DNA from: Hermatobates lingyangjiaoensis
Taxonomy: Eukaryota; Arthropoda; Insecta; Hemiptera; Hermatobatidae
NCBI GenBank assembly: GCA_026182355.1
Contig: JAPFBL010000035.1
Span: 1,364,001-1,428,000 of the forward strand
Length of the DNA stretch: 64,000 bases
Reading direction: 5' to 3'
The notes under the pieces were generated by a model that saw nothing but the letters and a program-made list of their open reading frames with translations, did not search any database and had not been told where the DNA came from. Below, one piece after another: positions 40,401-55,400 of the stretch; position 1 is the stretch's first letter, and each line of letters starts with the position of its first letter. A program made the translations under genes and the position numbers.

Positions 40401-43400
40401 GAGAAATAGGACCATGTAGTGTGGTATTGAGAAAGGAGGAAGGCAAGAGAGGTAGGCTTTTCGATTTTGCGGACTTAAAGGGCGTAAAGAGCAAGAATAG
40501 GGAAGAAAAGACTGGGAAAGTCAGAGAGAACAAAAACGTCAGGAAGGAATAAGTAAAAACTATCAAATAGCTACCAACTCTGGTAGACACAGCTATTCCT
40601 ATCGTCATCACGGAGTCTAACTTTAATAAACTATTACTAATGCCTATACAATCTGATCTATTTAATTTAATTAACGCGGACTCAATAGTATTTCATAAAA
40701 CACTGATCTTTCATAGGTGTTCAGATTAGCTTCTGTCCTATTTATATCATAATTCCCATTACCTATATGCAAAATTGAGAACCTACCTTGTTCATCTGAC
40801 TTACGGAGTATTGGTGTTTATTTGACACGCAATTTTAATTATTTACCAGTTTGATCTAAGTATATTGTATAGTAACATTTACACCAATTTTATAAATATT
40901 AGTACACCAATAGTTACCTATGCTATAATTATCTAAATAGTTTTTAATTAAAAAATTTCTTAAGTTATTACCAATATACGTTCAGTTCGAGTGTGGTCCT
41001 GACGAAGACCAGTTGCTTTCGATGAAGGTTGCTTTAGTCTCATTTCCAAATTGCTTACTATGGTTTAGGTGTTGATGTTTATGTATGTATGTATGTTTTT
41101 TTATAGAAATCGCGATGAATGAACAGAAATCTCTGATATGTTGTACAGTAAACCGTCTGCTAACCGCACAATAAAAAGTACTCCCAAAGAACCTATTACG
41201 TACCCAAAGTCTAACTGCGAACCCTCATCACTTAAACATTTGGACTCTACGGCTAATGATTCTGTGGGTCTGTTCCCGACCCCTGCAGTTGTAGATGAAT
41301 TCCTCTACATCGAATATCTGCTAATCTTCTAACCCACCCAGACGCACTGTCAAATCCCCAAAGAAGTAAATAAATATGAAAGTTTTTAATTTTATATCCT
41401 TGATATACTCTCAATTTTGAATAGCACTGTTTTGAAAATCACAAAATTTTTTTTTTAAAAAAAAGGTTAAATACAATAAATTAGGAGTAAAATTTGTGAT
41501 CGGAACACCAGGAAAGTTAAAAATAATTATAAAAATCTTAAAGTTAATATCTCGACTATTTTAAATTAAATCAAAACATATACATATATGTTGAAAATAT
41601 TTTACAATGGAACAATGTGGGCTTCTAAACATTTTTCAAATACTTCATTGAACAACATACACTAAAATTACTTTAAAACTCTTCCCTAGCAGACAGGCAC
41701 ACCACTGAGTATCAATATATAAACAGAGTGGTAAGTGGTTCTATTAGGAAAACGGCGGAAACTAAAATAGGACAATTTTTTCTACCGTAATGACCTGCTA
41801 GCCATCTGTAGACGGTTGAATACTGCCAACAGTTGAAATTGTTATAGCCGAACTGAACGTCTTCTTAATAATACCACAAGACGTTCAATTTGTAATTATA
41901 TATAATTCGTAAGGATTATTTTAAATGTGGTATCAATTTATTGTTTTAGTAAAGAACAGATGATTATTCTGACAAGTTCATTGGAAAGTAATTAAGCATG
42001 AAAAAACAGAGCCATATGACTGCGGCACTTCTGCGCTGAACTAAGTCAACAAAACGAAGGATTCTTGCCCAAGAAGATCGAGTAGCAACTACTCGTGTAG
42101 GGAAAATATTTGAGTAAAGTAATGTGCACTTCAAATGATTAACTAACAGCTTATCCCTCTCGAGTAAATCACATTGAGAAAAGTGTATTTGTTTTTACAA
42201 CCATTAAAATATTCTTTTATATACTTACTTTTTTTTCTAAGTTTAACTACTTGCATTGAAAACGTTCAGAAAGTATTATTGAGAGATACAATTTATCAAT
42301 AATAATTACAGTGATCATGAAGTCAAACTATTTATGAACCCCAAATGGGAGACTAGTTAATTTTTTTTCCCTGTAAACTACTTACTACTTAATGATATCA
42401 CCAAGAAGGCAATCAAATTTCTGGTAACGATCCACACAGAGAGTGACTAGTAACACTGGGTTTTATCCATGCAGAATGGACCACATATGTTCTACATTCT
42501 TGCAGAATGGACCACATATGTCCACCATTCATCCAGAATGGGGTCATAGGTCCCATAAAGAAATAATAAAATACTTGATTTTATTTAAGAATGAATTTAT
42601 TACGATCTCTATTGGATATACAACCTAAACTCTTTAATTATATTTCTGTCTACAATACTTACTCTCTCCTATACACTATACAATCAACACCATCTTTACT
42701 TACTCCCTTGAAATACATTTCCCTCTAGAGTCCTTACATACCTTTTCATATAAACTGTAACAAAAATATTTTTTTTGTATTTTTGTGGTGCATATAAATA
42801 AAGTTTCAAGTAGCATTTTTTTATAACAGGATAAAGTTGCCCAACTAATGACTGTTAGATATTCCATATAATCATTGTTTTCAAATAACTTAAATTCACC
42901 TAAACTCTAAATGGCTCCAGAACGTTATACAATATTTATAAACTTTCATATCTGTGGAGTTTTCTTAAGGTTGTGGAAGCCTGTCAATTACTAGTTTATT
43001 TGTGTTCTTCCATTAAAAGACACATAACCTTATCCCTGATTACACTCAGAACTAAACAAGGTATTTTTTTTTAATTACTTAGTTCAAATATTATATATAT
43101 ACATATACATTATGAATTATTTACAATAGAGTACTATATGAAAAAATCATTTAAATAAAAAAATTCGCATGAAACTCATTTGTTTAATATTTAAGTTCTT
43201 TTTTGATTAATATTAATTACTTTTTTATCAATACCGCCACAAGTTCTATTCCATGACGTCAACTGAATATATTTAAGGGATTGTAATAGTGAACGATTGA
43301 AGGAAGAAAGCGAACATGATTAATGGGGAAATTAACTGATTAAGTCGATAAACGGACTAAATTTGTAAGAGATATGGGAGAAACCTGGGTAAGGACTAGG

Positions 43401-46400
43401 ACAAAGTTGAATATAAGTAAGGAACCTTTAAAGGTGACGATGGGAGGACGAGGTTGGTATCTGGAGACAGGAGTGTGAAGTGTAGGATCAAAATGCTGGT
43501 TGTGGAAAGGATCTCTCGGGGTAGAGATGCCTGGACTGCGATGAGCTGCCCACCCGCAGGCGAGGTGGGGCGCGGCATCGCGGAGGTCCGGAGCCGAGGT
43601 GTACATCTGCCCAAGCAGGGAGAGGCCGAGCTTTTCGAAATGGCGCCGCAGTCGGTCCACGTTGCCTGGCTGCTGAGGTGTCACTCTGGCCGGCACAGTC
43701 TGAGACCTGCGCGCAGAGTGAAGTCTCGCTGTCTTACTGATAATGTTGATATGCGGCATGTATCTATCTCGTAAAGGTACAGGCGACAAAATACGTCTCT
43801 TAACACCTGTTTTCTTTATTTCCGACAAATCAGGATCGCTTTTAAATTTTTCTCTTTCATGATTTTTTCTAGACATGTTGTACAGATCATCGTAGCTTTC
43901 AAATTTCTCACGTAGTTTTCTGACTTCACCTGATTTGATTGTTCTTACTCGGTCATCCCATCTAACTGAATACGGAGAAATGCTTCTGTTGATGCTATCA
44001 GAGCTGCAGTACCGGCGAGATCTGTGCAAACCTCGGAGAGGAGAGGTAGTATATGTTGTGACTTTCTTTTCACCCAAGAGGTCCTGAAGACTAGAGAAAG
44101 ATTGAGACCCTGTTAGGCGTCGAGGAGGATCTACCAGCTTTTCACTGTCAGTTTCCAAAGTTTTGGTCTTCAAACTGTCTTTGGCACCTAAATGTATCAC
44201 TGTAGAGGCGCTAGAGCTGCTACTCGACTCTGTTGTCTGAACAACTCTAGCGAATTCGGAAGTTCCCCATGTGTCAACCATCTTCTCAATGTCACGTTTA
44301 TTTTCTTCAGGAGTCAGAACTAATAGCAAATCCTTACCACTCTCAGGCTTTGAAGATTCCTCTGACAATAAAGAATAGCAAGTTCTGGGCGATGTTTCTA
44401 CGGTACAACTTTTGAACTTTTTACAAACTTTTTTCGCAGCTACGGCACCTAAAGTTTCTCTAGGAATTACTAACGATGAATGTTTTCGCTTCTTCATACG
44501 GTCTTTAACTTCGGCACTCAATGTCAGCGAGATCTTCTTCTTTTCATTTTCTGATAAATAAGGTAAGGAACTAATAGAATCTGCTTTTGATACTTTAGAA
44601 GCTTGCTTCCTTTTAAGACAAGGAGAAAAAAGTTGATCTTTGGTTACTAATGAATTACTTCTAACATGGAGATCAGACGGCTCTTTATTTTTACCAACCG
44701 AAACTTCATAGCGCTCTTGTAAATGTTTTTTCATTCGCTCTATCCTCTCATGCTTTAACCCTGACACAGAACTATAAATTTCAGATAACTGATTTTTCAA
44801 AGCAGAAACCTGGTCCATTGAAAGACTGCTCCAGAGTCTGGATCCAATTTCTCTTCCAGATCTCCTTAACTGACCTAGTTGTGACTGATTCACTCTGGGC
44901 CTTTTAGCACTGCTTTCTGATTCTATACTCTGGGCAAGATCAACAACAGAATTGCCCCTCCACAAGGGTTTGTACACATCTCCAGCTTGTCGTTTCTCTT
45001 TCGACAGCTCTTCATATTCAGACATTTTTTGAAATTGTTGTTTTATATCTTCCACTGACTTTTCTTTACATCTCAGCCGACTGTCACCTTTCCATCTAAC
45101 TGTTTCTTTCGATCTGAATACAAACCCTTTTTCCCGTTGGTCTTCTTTTAATTTTTCATACAAGTCAGTCATTTGAGCCTCTGCTCTTTCCTTGCTTCTC
45201 ACTTGTTTCCAAAGATCAAAATCAATTATTTCCTCTCCTTTCATCCTTGGTCTCAAGTCGGTTTTTGAGGCAGTTTTTTCTAAAGAAGCCAGTCGTTCAA
45301 GGCTAGCATAAAAATTATATAATTCCTTAAATCTTGCCGACTTCCTAGATGAATGAAGTTTTTCTAGTATATAGGATTTATATTCAGTTGAATCCACATC
45401 AGAGAGATGCAATGAAGTCGTACTGCTATGTTTATCTGCCTCATTTAAACTTCTTGAGCGGAACTTTTTCTTTAAACCTGAAATACCTTCAATAGTTTTT
45501 GACGGAGATCTCTTTATTCTTCTAAAAGAAGGTGATCGGGATATATTAGGAGAAATGTTTTCAATGTTATCTATCATGTCACGACTGGAAGTCGGTGACA
45601 CGTGAGGAGGTTCACTTGAACTCCGTTCTTTAATAGAGTCGTACGTAGGAGAACTAATATATTCCACATCCCAAACATTATTATGTCTATCATATTTATC
45701 AAGATGTTCAAAAAACTCGTAAGTGCCGTAAGAGCGTTCAGTAACATGAGGCTCTCTCTCTAATGTCAGAAATCTAGACTCCGAAACAGGTCTCTTCTGA
45801 GATAGATACACAGGCAAGTTGTGAAGGGTTGGCTCTGATTTGTAGCAAAGAGCATTAGTTTCGGAGAACTTTTTAACTCTGTCTGCCACAGAGGAAGAAC
45901 GCTGAACTGGCTTTACTGGGTAGTTATCAAACTCAAAACCTTGACTCACAACAGCTGATTTAACTTCATCCACAATTTCTTCTGGTTTCGAAACAATAAT
46001 CTTTTCTTCACTTTTCAAAGGAGGTGTTCCACTGTCTGCAGATGACACTTCTTTATCTTTCTTTTTTAGAGAACTTTTCTTAACTCCATTGTCTACTTTC
46101 TTTTTCACTTTTTTCTTACTCACGCCATTTTTATCCTCCTCCTTTATTTTATGTTTCTTAGTTTTGCCGTTTACTTCACATTTCTTGTCCTTCTTTCTGT
46201 TTTCTTTCTCTTTCGATGGCGATATGGATGGTGGTGTTTTGCTTGTAGGTCGACTGCTACTTGCTGATGGTGATGGGCTTGAAACGTCAGAGGTCGCAGA
46301 GTGCACATGCTTAGACGATAGAACTGGTGACATTGCTGTGCCTTTGTCCTTCTTTATTGGAATCACAGCTGTTCCCAGGAGTTCTTTCCCCTTTGGAGAG

Positions 46401-49400
46401 ATTGCCACTGTTATTGTTGAAGGTTTTTTACTTGTTTTACTTATAGCTTTTCTCACTTCAGCTGGAGCTTTCAGTTCCGGAGATTTTCTTAAAGGTTCAT
46501 TTTTCTTTTTCTTTGGATCAACTACTCTAGTTTCAGGTGGTTTTGGTGTTCTCGGATAACATTTAAGTGGGCTTTTTTCACGTTTCCTTCCCCGTTCCAA
46601 AACAATACTGGGGCATTTAGCGTGAAGTTTGCTTTTGATGTAATCAATGTTGGACTGCGGAGTTGAAAGAGTTTTGATCATTTTGAGAGTTGGATTATGT
46701 CTGGATGAAAGACGAATCGGAGGCGATGGTGTGCCCGAGCTCCTGGCAGTTCTTTTGTACACCGAGAAGACAGGCACATTGGACGGCTTGAACACTTTCT
46801 CTTCTGGCCTCCTCTTGTGTATTCGGATCCTCGTCAGGGTTGGAGATATTGGAAAGTATTCAATGTCAGACTCCTCTTGACAAACAGAAAACAAAGACAG
46901 CTATCAATTTCCCAAGTTAGCCGGCATTAAAGGTTATTCGTGCCGTGGCCATCAGTCCTTGTCTTACTAGGTGCTCCAAACAGGTGTAGTTAACCTCACC
47001 AACATAATTCTTCTCTAAAGAGTGTGAATTTCGTTAATTTTACACAAGTGCTGAAGCATAACTCTACTGTGATAGGAATTAGTTTCTCAATTCTGCCAAC
47101 ACCGAATCCTTACCACGACCTATCAAAGCACGATCTTTCCAGTCTGACTTACTTATTTTAATAAAACAATCTATTTAAATAACTATATTTCTGATTTCCC
47201 ATTGAAAATATATCACTAACAGCTATACAAAAGATACAAAAACTGTACAAAAGCTGTTAGAATTCAAAGTAAAAGAAGAATTCAAAATTAATACTCTGGG
47301 ATTAGAGAAGCTACATCTTTTGTCGTCTCCTGGTGAAAGCTTTCAATCAAAAAATATATTCTCATATTCCTACCATATACAGTTTTCAAACTTTTGTACA
47401 AAGATAAATGCATCGTTTTCTGATTTATTTCTTTTTTAATTATGCGTCCCCGTGATTATTGTCACTATTCTATACCTGCACGCGCATTTTATTCTTCTGT
47501 GCCTCAAATTTCAATTAGCTTAAAAGACTCAAGTTACAATTTGACTTATACTTGTCATTTAAAGGTCTCCTAGTTTATTAATTTTATAACTCCCAAAATC
47601 ACACCTAGCCTTATGTTACTAATTCATATACTTTACACTTACTTAGGTTTACATTTTATTGTTTACATCAATAAAGAACCATTAACTGACATATATATGT
47701 TTTAAAACAAGTTTTTTTGTAAAGTTCTAATTCACTTAATCATTAGTTAAATCGCAATGGTTTCATTGTAAAGACCTATTACATTAAAATCAATAAATCT
47801 TTTTACAAATGTGAAATTCAAGCGAAAAACTCAAATTAGTAACTGCTTTGCTAACTCAAACTTATGAGTTCAAATTACATAACTATAGGATGTAACGATT
47901 ACTACTTCAGTTTGCAAGGATAACTGCAAACATGGAGTGTAAGATATTAACTAGCTGTAAATCCCTTTTTCAACCTAATTATTTAATTGAAAGCATTTCT
48001 CAAAAAGAATAAAGTACACATAATGAGCAATTGTTTGCCAAGTACCTCCTAAATTCTCAAAGCTAAGTTTGCTGGGACATCTTATTGAACTGAGAACTGA
48101 GCATCATCCAGGTGCAATCGCCCTACGCTAATCAACAGGTGTCTAACTTTAAATATAAGCTAAGGCTTTATTTAAGCATTTCAGAACATTTTACGAGTAT
48201 TTCTAACAACTTGATACAGTATCCCATAGGAAGTAACAGCATTTCTTACTCACTTTTATAAAATGAATATACTTGGTAAAATCTATTACTGTAGTTTAAG
48301 AAACTAAAAATGTTTTAATTAGAATTAAACAATTTTAGAGAATTGTCATGTATTGCTGCTTCCTTATTATTAATTATGATTTAATGTTTCAGACGCTAAA
48401 TAAGTACATTCATCTTTTGAACTTCGGTAACAGCGAAGAGATATATTGAAGTAAGTTTATTCTACAAATATACAGAAGTACTTCTTACTATAAATTATGA
48501 AATCGCAGAAAAGTTTGACAAAAGAAAATTTATTACGTATGGTCAATAGTCGAAAGATTATTCCCTTTTTTGATACTTAACATGCCCGAATATTCATGTA
48601 AAATGAAAATTTAGAAATTTATACCATTGAAAGCTAAAAGAAAATGCATTTATTTTACTCCACTCTTAATTTATAGCAAGATCAAACATTTCTTAAAGAT
48701 CATTATACCTAGAGGTCTTTAAATCATTATAAAATAACGACCAAGTTGTTTTAATCCCTACAAAACATTTTTAGATTTGAAAAATCCACTGTGAAAAAAT
48801 AAACTTCCATTTTTTTCCACTTAAAAAAAATAAAGTCAAGGAAACCTCACTTAACTTGACAATTTTGTAAAAAGGAATATAAATTTTAGTGGGTGATTTC
48901 ATACAAAAACAAAATGAATGACTGTTCTGAGTTAACCAAGTCCAGAAGTTGTAGCAAACCAAGATGTGATTATTCCATTTAGAGTAAAAAATAAAATCAA
49001 AGTAGCGTCCTATTTTAAATGAATGATTTAAATACATGCAATAAAGTGGTTTATATATATTTTCTATTAAATGTAAACTTTATATGGGATTAATATCTTT
49101 AAATGAATGTATTTCTGACTTTAATATCATTAATAGAATGAATTATACTGTAAGGATGTCAGTTATATGAATCCAATAATTCATTTACATTCCGAAACGA
49201 ATCTACCTTCTTACCCAGATATTATTTTCCTAGCATCAACAGGTTTATTTCTAAAATACAAGACAGTAGATCTTCATAATAGCACTAACGAATTATATGC
49301 TAAAAATAATGATATTTTATTTCATTCATAGGCTCATGATAGGTTCATAATAAATTTCGCTGGTATTAAAAAACGTTTTGCGATATACCAGGGAAAATTG

Positions 49401-52400
49401 CTATCTTTTACACGCTATGGTATACATTGAATAATTTCTTCATTATTTCAACTAATTATATGATTTTTTTTATGCAGCTAAATTCATTTAATCTTGTAAA
49501 TAGTTTTGTAGTTCATGTAAGAGTTACTCAGTTGGCATGTGCCACCTTATTATTTTAATACGACTAGTAATTGATTGTGTGATCAAAGCGAACCTAAATA
49601 ACTACATTTGCTAAAATGCTAAGCTAATTCTGGTACAAAGTGATTTTACATTATTAAGTAGTATAAGAATCAACAAAAGTATTGGTCCTATAAGTAGAAC
49701 AATTTATACCATTTATTAAAATTTTCGCCATAAGTACTTGTTCTGAAAGTAAGGCAGCGATATGAACCAGCGGTTCCATAAAAGGTCACTAAGGGTTAAG
49801 CACGAACATGTGGGACAAGCTGATTCAGTAATTATTTGTTTCTGTACATTATTCGATCCAAATATAATAGGTGTATAATATTGGTTAAATATGGACACTC
49901 CCAGATGAAGTATTACAAACGAGCAGTATGGATTTTATTTACCAGAACGTTTGAATATCACAAAGAATGATTTCTTTTGCTTCAAACTAACTATTTAAAC
50001 AGAATAATAAACAAAAATACCAGAAAGATATTATATAAACGTTTTTTTAAACAGGGGTTTCTTGAGACATGTTATATACTTTAAGCGATACGCAAATTTT
50101 AAAAAGGTTGAAAAACGTTGGAATAAGGTATAACCAAAAAATGTATAACCTAATACCGAATATTAACCATGAATAACATTCGATCTAAAGTTATAGCTGC
50201 ACTATTCCTTAACTTGAAAAACTCTAAATGAAATATTAATGATGAAATAAAAAAACTTAAGTTTCTCAAATCTCAATTTTCAAAAATAATGAAATGCTGA
50301 TTAATGGTTGAAATTAAAATAGTTACTTGGGGGATTGAGTCTCATGATTTTAACGTTTACTTTAGTCAACATATTTATTTAATTTTTATCATATATAACA
50401 TTTAAAGAAAAACTAGTTTACGTATAGAAATTAACTTGATTTAACTAAAATAGTCTTATATAATTTCAGATGAAAACAAAATTAGCTTTAAACACTACTA
50501 CAAAAGTATTATATTGAGTGAATTGAGTGTTATTAATAAGAGTGACAGAGGAAGGTGCTAATAAATCATGCAAAGTGTGTGACCAATTTTCAACATGCTG
50601 AAACACAGTCGAGCACTCACCACAATCATTATGTCAACTGAACAAACAACTTGTTTTTATATATCTCATATTAGTTATAATTAAATACTTTTCATAGTTT
50701 TTCTAAACCATTTCCTTTGTTTCGTTTTTTATTTTTTGTTTTAAGAAAAAATGATAGTTATTTCTCATGACAAATAACTTTCTTATTGAAGAAAAACAAA
50801 CAAACAAAACAACTTCATTAAACAAGAGGAACATTTTTATAAAATTGTTTTTAAAACAAAATAACAGAGTTTATATGAAGTAAAGGGAAGATTATATCAA
50901 AAAAATTAAGAACATGTAAATAACGAACTAAAACTTCTTTTTAAAAGATTTTTTTACATGAATAGTAAAATATAGAAAAACAATTATAAATCAAGCGAAA
51001 TGGGTTTAAAAGGTTTAAAATAAGGACAGTAATGTCACGATCAGTACTGTTTTGATTTAAGGATTCTGTTGTTCTACCGTCAGCAAATTTTCTACAATCG
51101 GACTAATAGAAAAATGTTAAATTTCATATATTGATGAAAAAATAAATCGGTGAATATGATTCAAATTTATGATCCATAAATTTGTGAAAAATTAAAAAAA
51201 TCGGACTCATATTAAATTTCAAAATATGTAAATGGACCATATAAGAAAAAAAATGCAGTTATGAAGATGGGAGTTTCATTCTTGAAATATAGTTCACAAA
51301 AACGAACCATGTGTAACTGACAATATTAGGGGAAAAGATGAAACGAAGGTCATAAGGAAAGCTCTTTAAAATACTTGGCAAAAGTTATAGAAGGCTGAAA
51401 ATTCCTTGATCAGAAACACAACGGTCTTGGAGGATAAAAAAATCACTTCATGCCCGCTGCTAATTTCCTAGTAAAATCAAATCACTGGTAATTAAATATA
51501 AGGAAAAAAGTTCACATGAGAGGTTTTCAAATATAAACCTAGAAATAAAAATTTCAGATTTCAAAACAATTACTACATAATGATATGTTTATTTCCTTGT
51601 TTTATCGATACAAGCAACGTTGGTACTTTTACATATTTAATATTTATGCAAAATACATTTTTAAATTGTTATAGTACACTATAGAATTATGACTATAGAA
51701 TTTGTTGCCCAAGTTTGATATTGTTAATACTTTTTTTTTTTTATTATTATTCAATAAATGGAAACTTTTACACTAGAACCTACTGTAAATACAGCTGCAT
51801 AATAGTTTTGCAAGTAGCAGTGCTAATCGGGAAATTACTGCAAAGTAATTTCGAATTTAATGGAAAGTTGGGAATTTATACAAAAAAATTAGTGGTAATG
51901 GAAGAGAAGAGTTTGAGATATTGAATATCAAAATGAGGAGATAATTGCTCGTAACCCTTGAACCACGAAGCTTTTAGACAACTTAACGACCTTTGTCATG
52001 ATGAAACACTTTGAACTGGAAGCTCTATCGCAACATGGTTTTCACTGAATCAAAACTTTCTATCATCTACGAAATACTCAACTAAAACAAAGTGCGTAAG
52101 TAAAAATAGCATATTTCACCTTTTCCTGATCCGACCTGACTGTAAGTGAATTACATCAGTAACTGTCTTAACTTTAAACTCTTAACATTTAATGAAAGGT
52201 TGTTTTAATTATTAAAATAATCAAAAACACAGGAAAAATTATTATTATATTTAAAGAATTAATTGAAAAAAATCAAACACTATTCGACTATGGGTTGTTA
52301 GAGGTAAAACATTGAAATAAAAATAAAAAAAAAACACTATAAAGGTCTTTTAAAAATAAAACCAAAATCAATATCAAACAAAAATATTTAACATTGTATA

Positions 52401-55400
52401 TTATATGATGCATAAGTCAACATGAACAAACAATTATAAAAGGGAAATTTATTTCAAAAAGTCTTTCCTTATATCCATTATATTTTAAAGAAAATTGTTG
52501 TTTCATTTTCAAAAAAATGAATAAATTAACTTCAGTTATTATAATGACTGAAATTAGAGTTAACGAAGAATGCAATACATATTAAAACAATAGCAACCAT
52601 ATAGTCCAAATGAAATGAAAAGAATAATATTGAGAAAACTGTTTTCTAAAAAAAGTTAAAATGATTTTATTCATTTCATTCAGGGTGACTTTTGCAAATC
52701 GTATATTTTGTTAATCTAGACGAAGGTATATTGACACAATACATTGTATAATATTATGCATTGTTTAAGGCGCAAAGAATTAAATGAATTTGGGATCAGA
52801 GAAGACAAGTGACTGATAAATCTACTTTCATGCCCAATTCTGCATATCATTATATACTCTTACAGGATGAATTCTGAGAACTACTACTATGGAAATAAAC
52901 TAAGGATATACTTATTATTCTAAATGTCCCCATTTCAATGGATCAAATCAAAAGAACGAGATGACACAATGACAGTTCAAGGTAAATAATATAGGAATTG
53001 CTTTGTCGGTGGTACCTCTAGGTTTCAGAGGAGCAGGCTTCCTCAAACCATGCAGAGGGACATCTCCTCCTCGCTGAATCGTCTTGTATGCCTTCTTCTG
53101 ATCGGAAAGAGACATTTCGATATTGTCTCTCCTCTTAAAAACCAGAGTGGAATCACTATCGTACCCGGTGTCTTTCAAAACCCTAAATAACAAAATTAAA
53201 TAAATATTATTTAATTATTTTACATAAACATCAAATGAAATTTTGTATACATAAATTATATGAATTATATGAGGCATAAAACTTACAGCCCACTCCACCT
53301 TTGCTGAGGTGAAAAATTATATTAATTAAATTGTCAGTTATTGTTAGAATATCACTATATGTGTTTTGTCATTCCTAAATTGTAATTCCCATAGTGTAAG
53401 AGAAAAAGAAATAAAACAAGAAATAAATAAGAAAAATATAAAAGAAAAATTAATACCAAGAAAACGATAAGAAATAATATCGAAAAAATATAATAAATGC
53501 AAACAAAAAACATCCACTATCGTTATAAAATGTTTATCCTCCATTACTTTTATTCAAACTTTTTTATGTGCAAAGGACACACATTTCTTTCCTTGATGTT
53601 GTTGTTACCTTTAACAGTGACTGCTTTTCCACCTTTGTTCAGATTAAACCTTCTAATTCTAAGCAGTACCTTCAAATAACAGCTACTCTCTACTCAAGTT
53701 AAAAGAGCAGATCCTGAGATTCCTGTTCATTCCTATATATCCAATCGGTAATAACTTTTTGATGGTGGATTTCCTTTCAAAAAAAGTATATTTCGTTTCT
53801 GAGCTAAAGATTGGTACTTTGTGACACCACACAATGAACATTTTACATTGAGAGTCTTACATTTTGTCTAACTCAAGTGCATTTAAAGTAAGAAACTTTC
53901 ACGAGTACCTGACATCGTACAGGCTCGGGACCGTCAGGTTTGACGAACTCTCCGAGAAACTACGAGCTCAGATTTTTGTTCATCTCCTGCCCGAATAAAT
54001 CTAAGGCCAGACTGAGTACGGAACCCGGATCTAACAGTCCAGAGGGGAGTACATGAGCCACTGGGCTCTCCTGGCTCCCTCTGAACTAAGCTAATCCCTG
54101 TTAACTTATTCTCATTTCATTTTTTTTTTAATTCTTCCTGATGATGAATTATTGTTCGATATATCCATCTTAGTTTGTGCTTTATTCTGTTCTATGTAAA
54201 TATTAGTGTTGTTAAATGCTGTTGGCTACCATGTGTATTTTGAAATATATTACTGAAGAGGAAGTAAAATAAGAACAACCAAGAGATGACTATTAGTGTT
54301 TTTCAGACAAAAGTTCTTTATCAGAGCAACGATAGACATATATGATGAAGGACTTGAAAAACTGACAAAACCAATTCAAATTTTGACACCATCGTCATCA
54401 GAAAGAAATGATATTGGCTTGATAGGTAAATAAAGACTGACCTTTGGTTACTCTTGGAATCGTCGAGATACAGTCTGATCCACAAATTAAGAGAGGAAAA
54501 AAGGAGGAAGGTTGGAAAAAACCAAAAATTAAATCAATTAATTACATTAACAAATAAGTGCTGTAATAAAAATAAAAATAATGATTAAATAATGAAACAA
54601 AAAATTTTACATAGAAATTGAACAAATAATGTATATTAATAACTTAAAAAAACCTCTAACGATACAGGTTAAGTCCCGGAGTAATTTTGGTTCCAAGGAG
54701 ACAAATATGGAGCTTCTTAAAAGTTCTTTAGGTAGCATTAGTATAACTGGCAGGGATCTGTACAATGATTTGAATACGGAAAGAGTTATTAAAAGAAGAA
54801 TTATGAGCACTAGCTAGATGGCAAAGGCTACACCGGATACAGGTGCAGTATTTCGCCTGGTGCGACGCGGCCGTCCATTAAATTAAAGGAATAACCCAGC
54901 TTGGAAAATTTAGATTAGAAATTGTTAAAGTGGAATATATATACATATATATAATAGAATCATTAAAATATAAAATTAGTTGTATTTTTTATTTTATTTA
55001 TATAATGAAGATTTTTCCTCCTGAATGTTTTTTGATAAGTAAATCAACACAATAATAGTTTTTACTTGGTAATTTATATGTATTTATTTCTATTGTACTT
55101 ACGAGGTGAATGACCTTGTGGGGCTAATGACACAAGAAGTACTGTTTGGCTTTGACTGGTTCTTGAACTCCTGGAACATAGTAGAGTACAGTTTAGAATA
55201 CTAAATAACAAATAGTATAGAGATACTAGTTGCGTTTAAAAAAAATACTTACCCCGTCAAATATATCCAACACTTCCTCCCACCACTAGAATAGAAAACA
55301 AGAAAGAGATATATTACATATTAACATGAGGTTATGTACAAGACGTCATGATCCATGATACAAGTACTCTTATTTCTCACCTGTTCCTTCTCTTTATCTG

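Noticed and set aside
40340..40552. Lys-rich 70-codon plus-strand frame
   Set aside because: Low-complexity purine-rich sequence; no motif.
40996..41050. Functional hammerhead at 41 kb
   Set aside because: CTGACGA is present but the GAAA and helices cannot be placed; listed only as a diverged repeat.
43340..43425. Last 28 codons of the giant frame as coding
   Set aside because: Composition changes to AT-rich, and a phase-correct GT lies at 43,425; probably intron.
43454..43774. 106-residue plus-strand frame
   Set aside because: Antisense shadow of the end of the giant exon.
46089..46559. 156-residue plus-strand frame
   Set aside because: It is the antisense shadow of the Lys/Ser-rich part of the CAP giant exon.
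54452..54474. Shorter version of the 54.4-kb exon using GTAACC as donor
   Set aside because: The upstream exon actually ends with TC, so the 33-nt form with GTCAGT keeps the frame and the shorter form does not.
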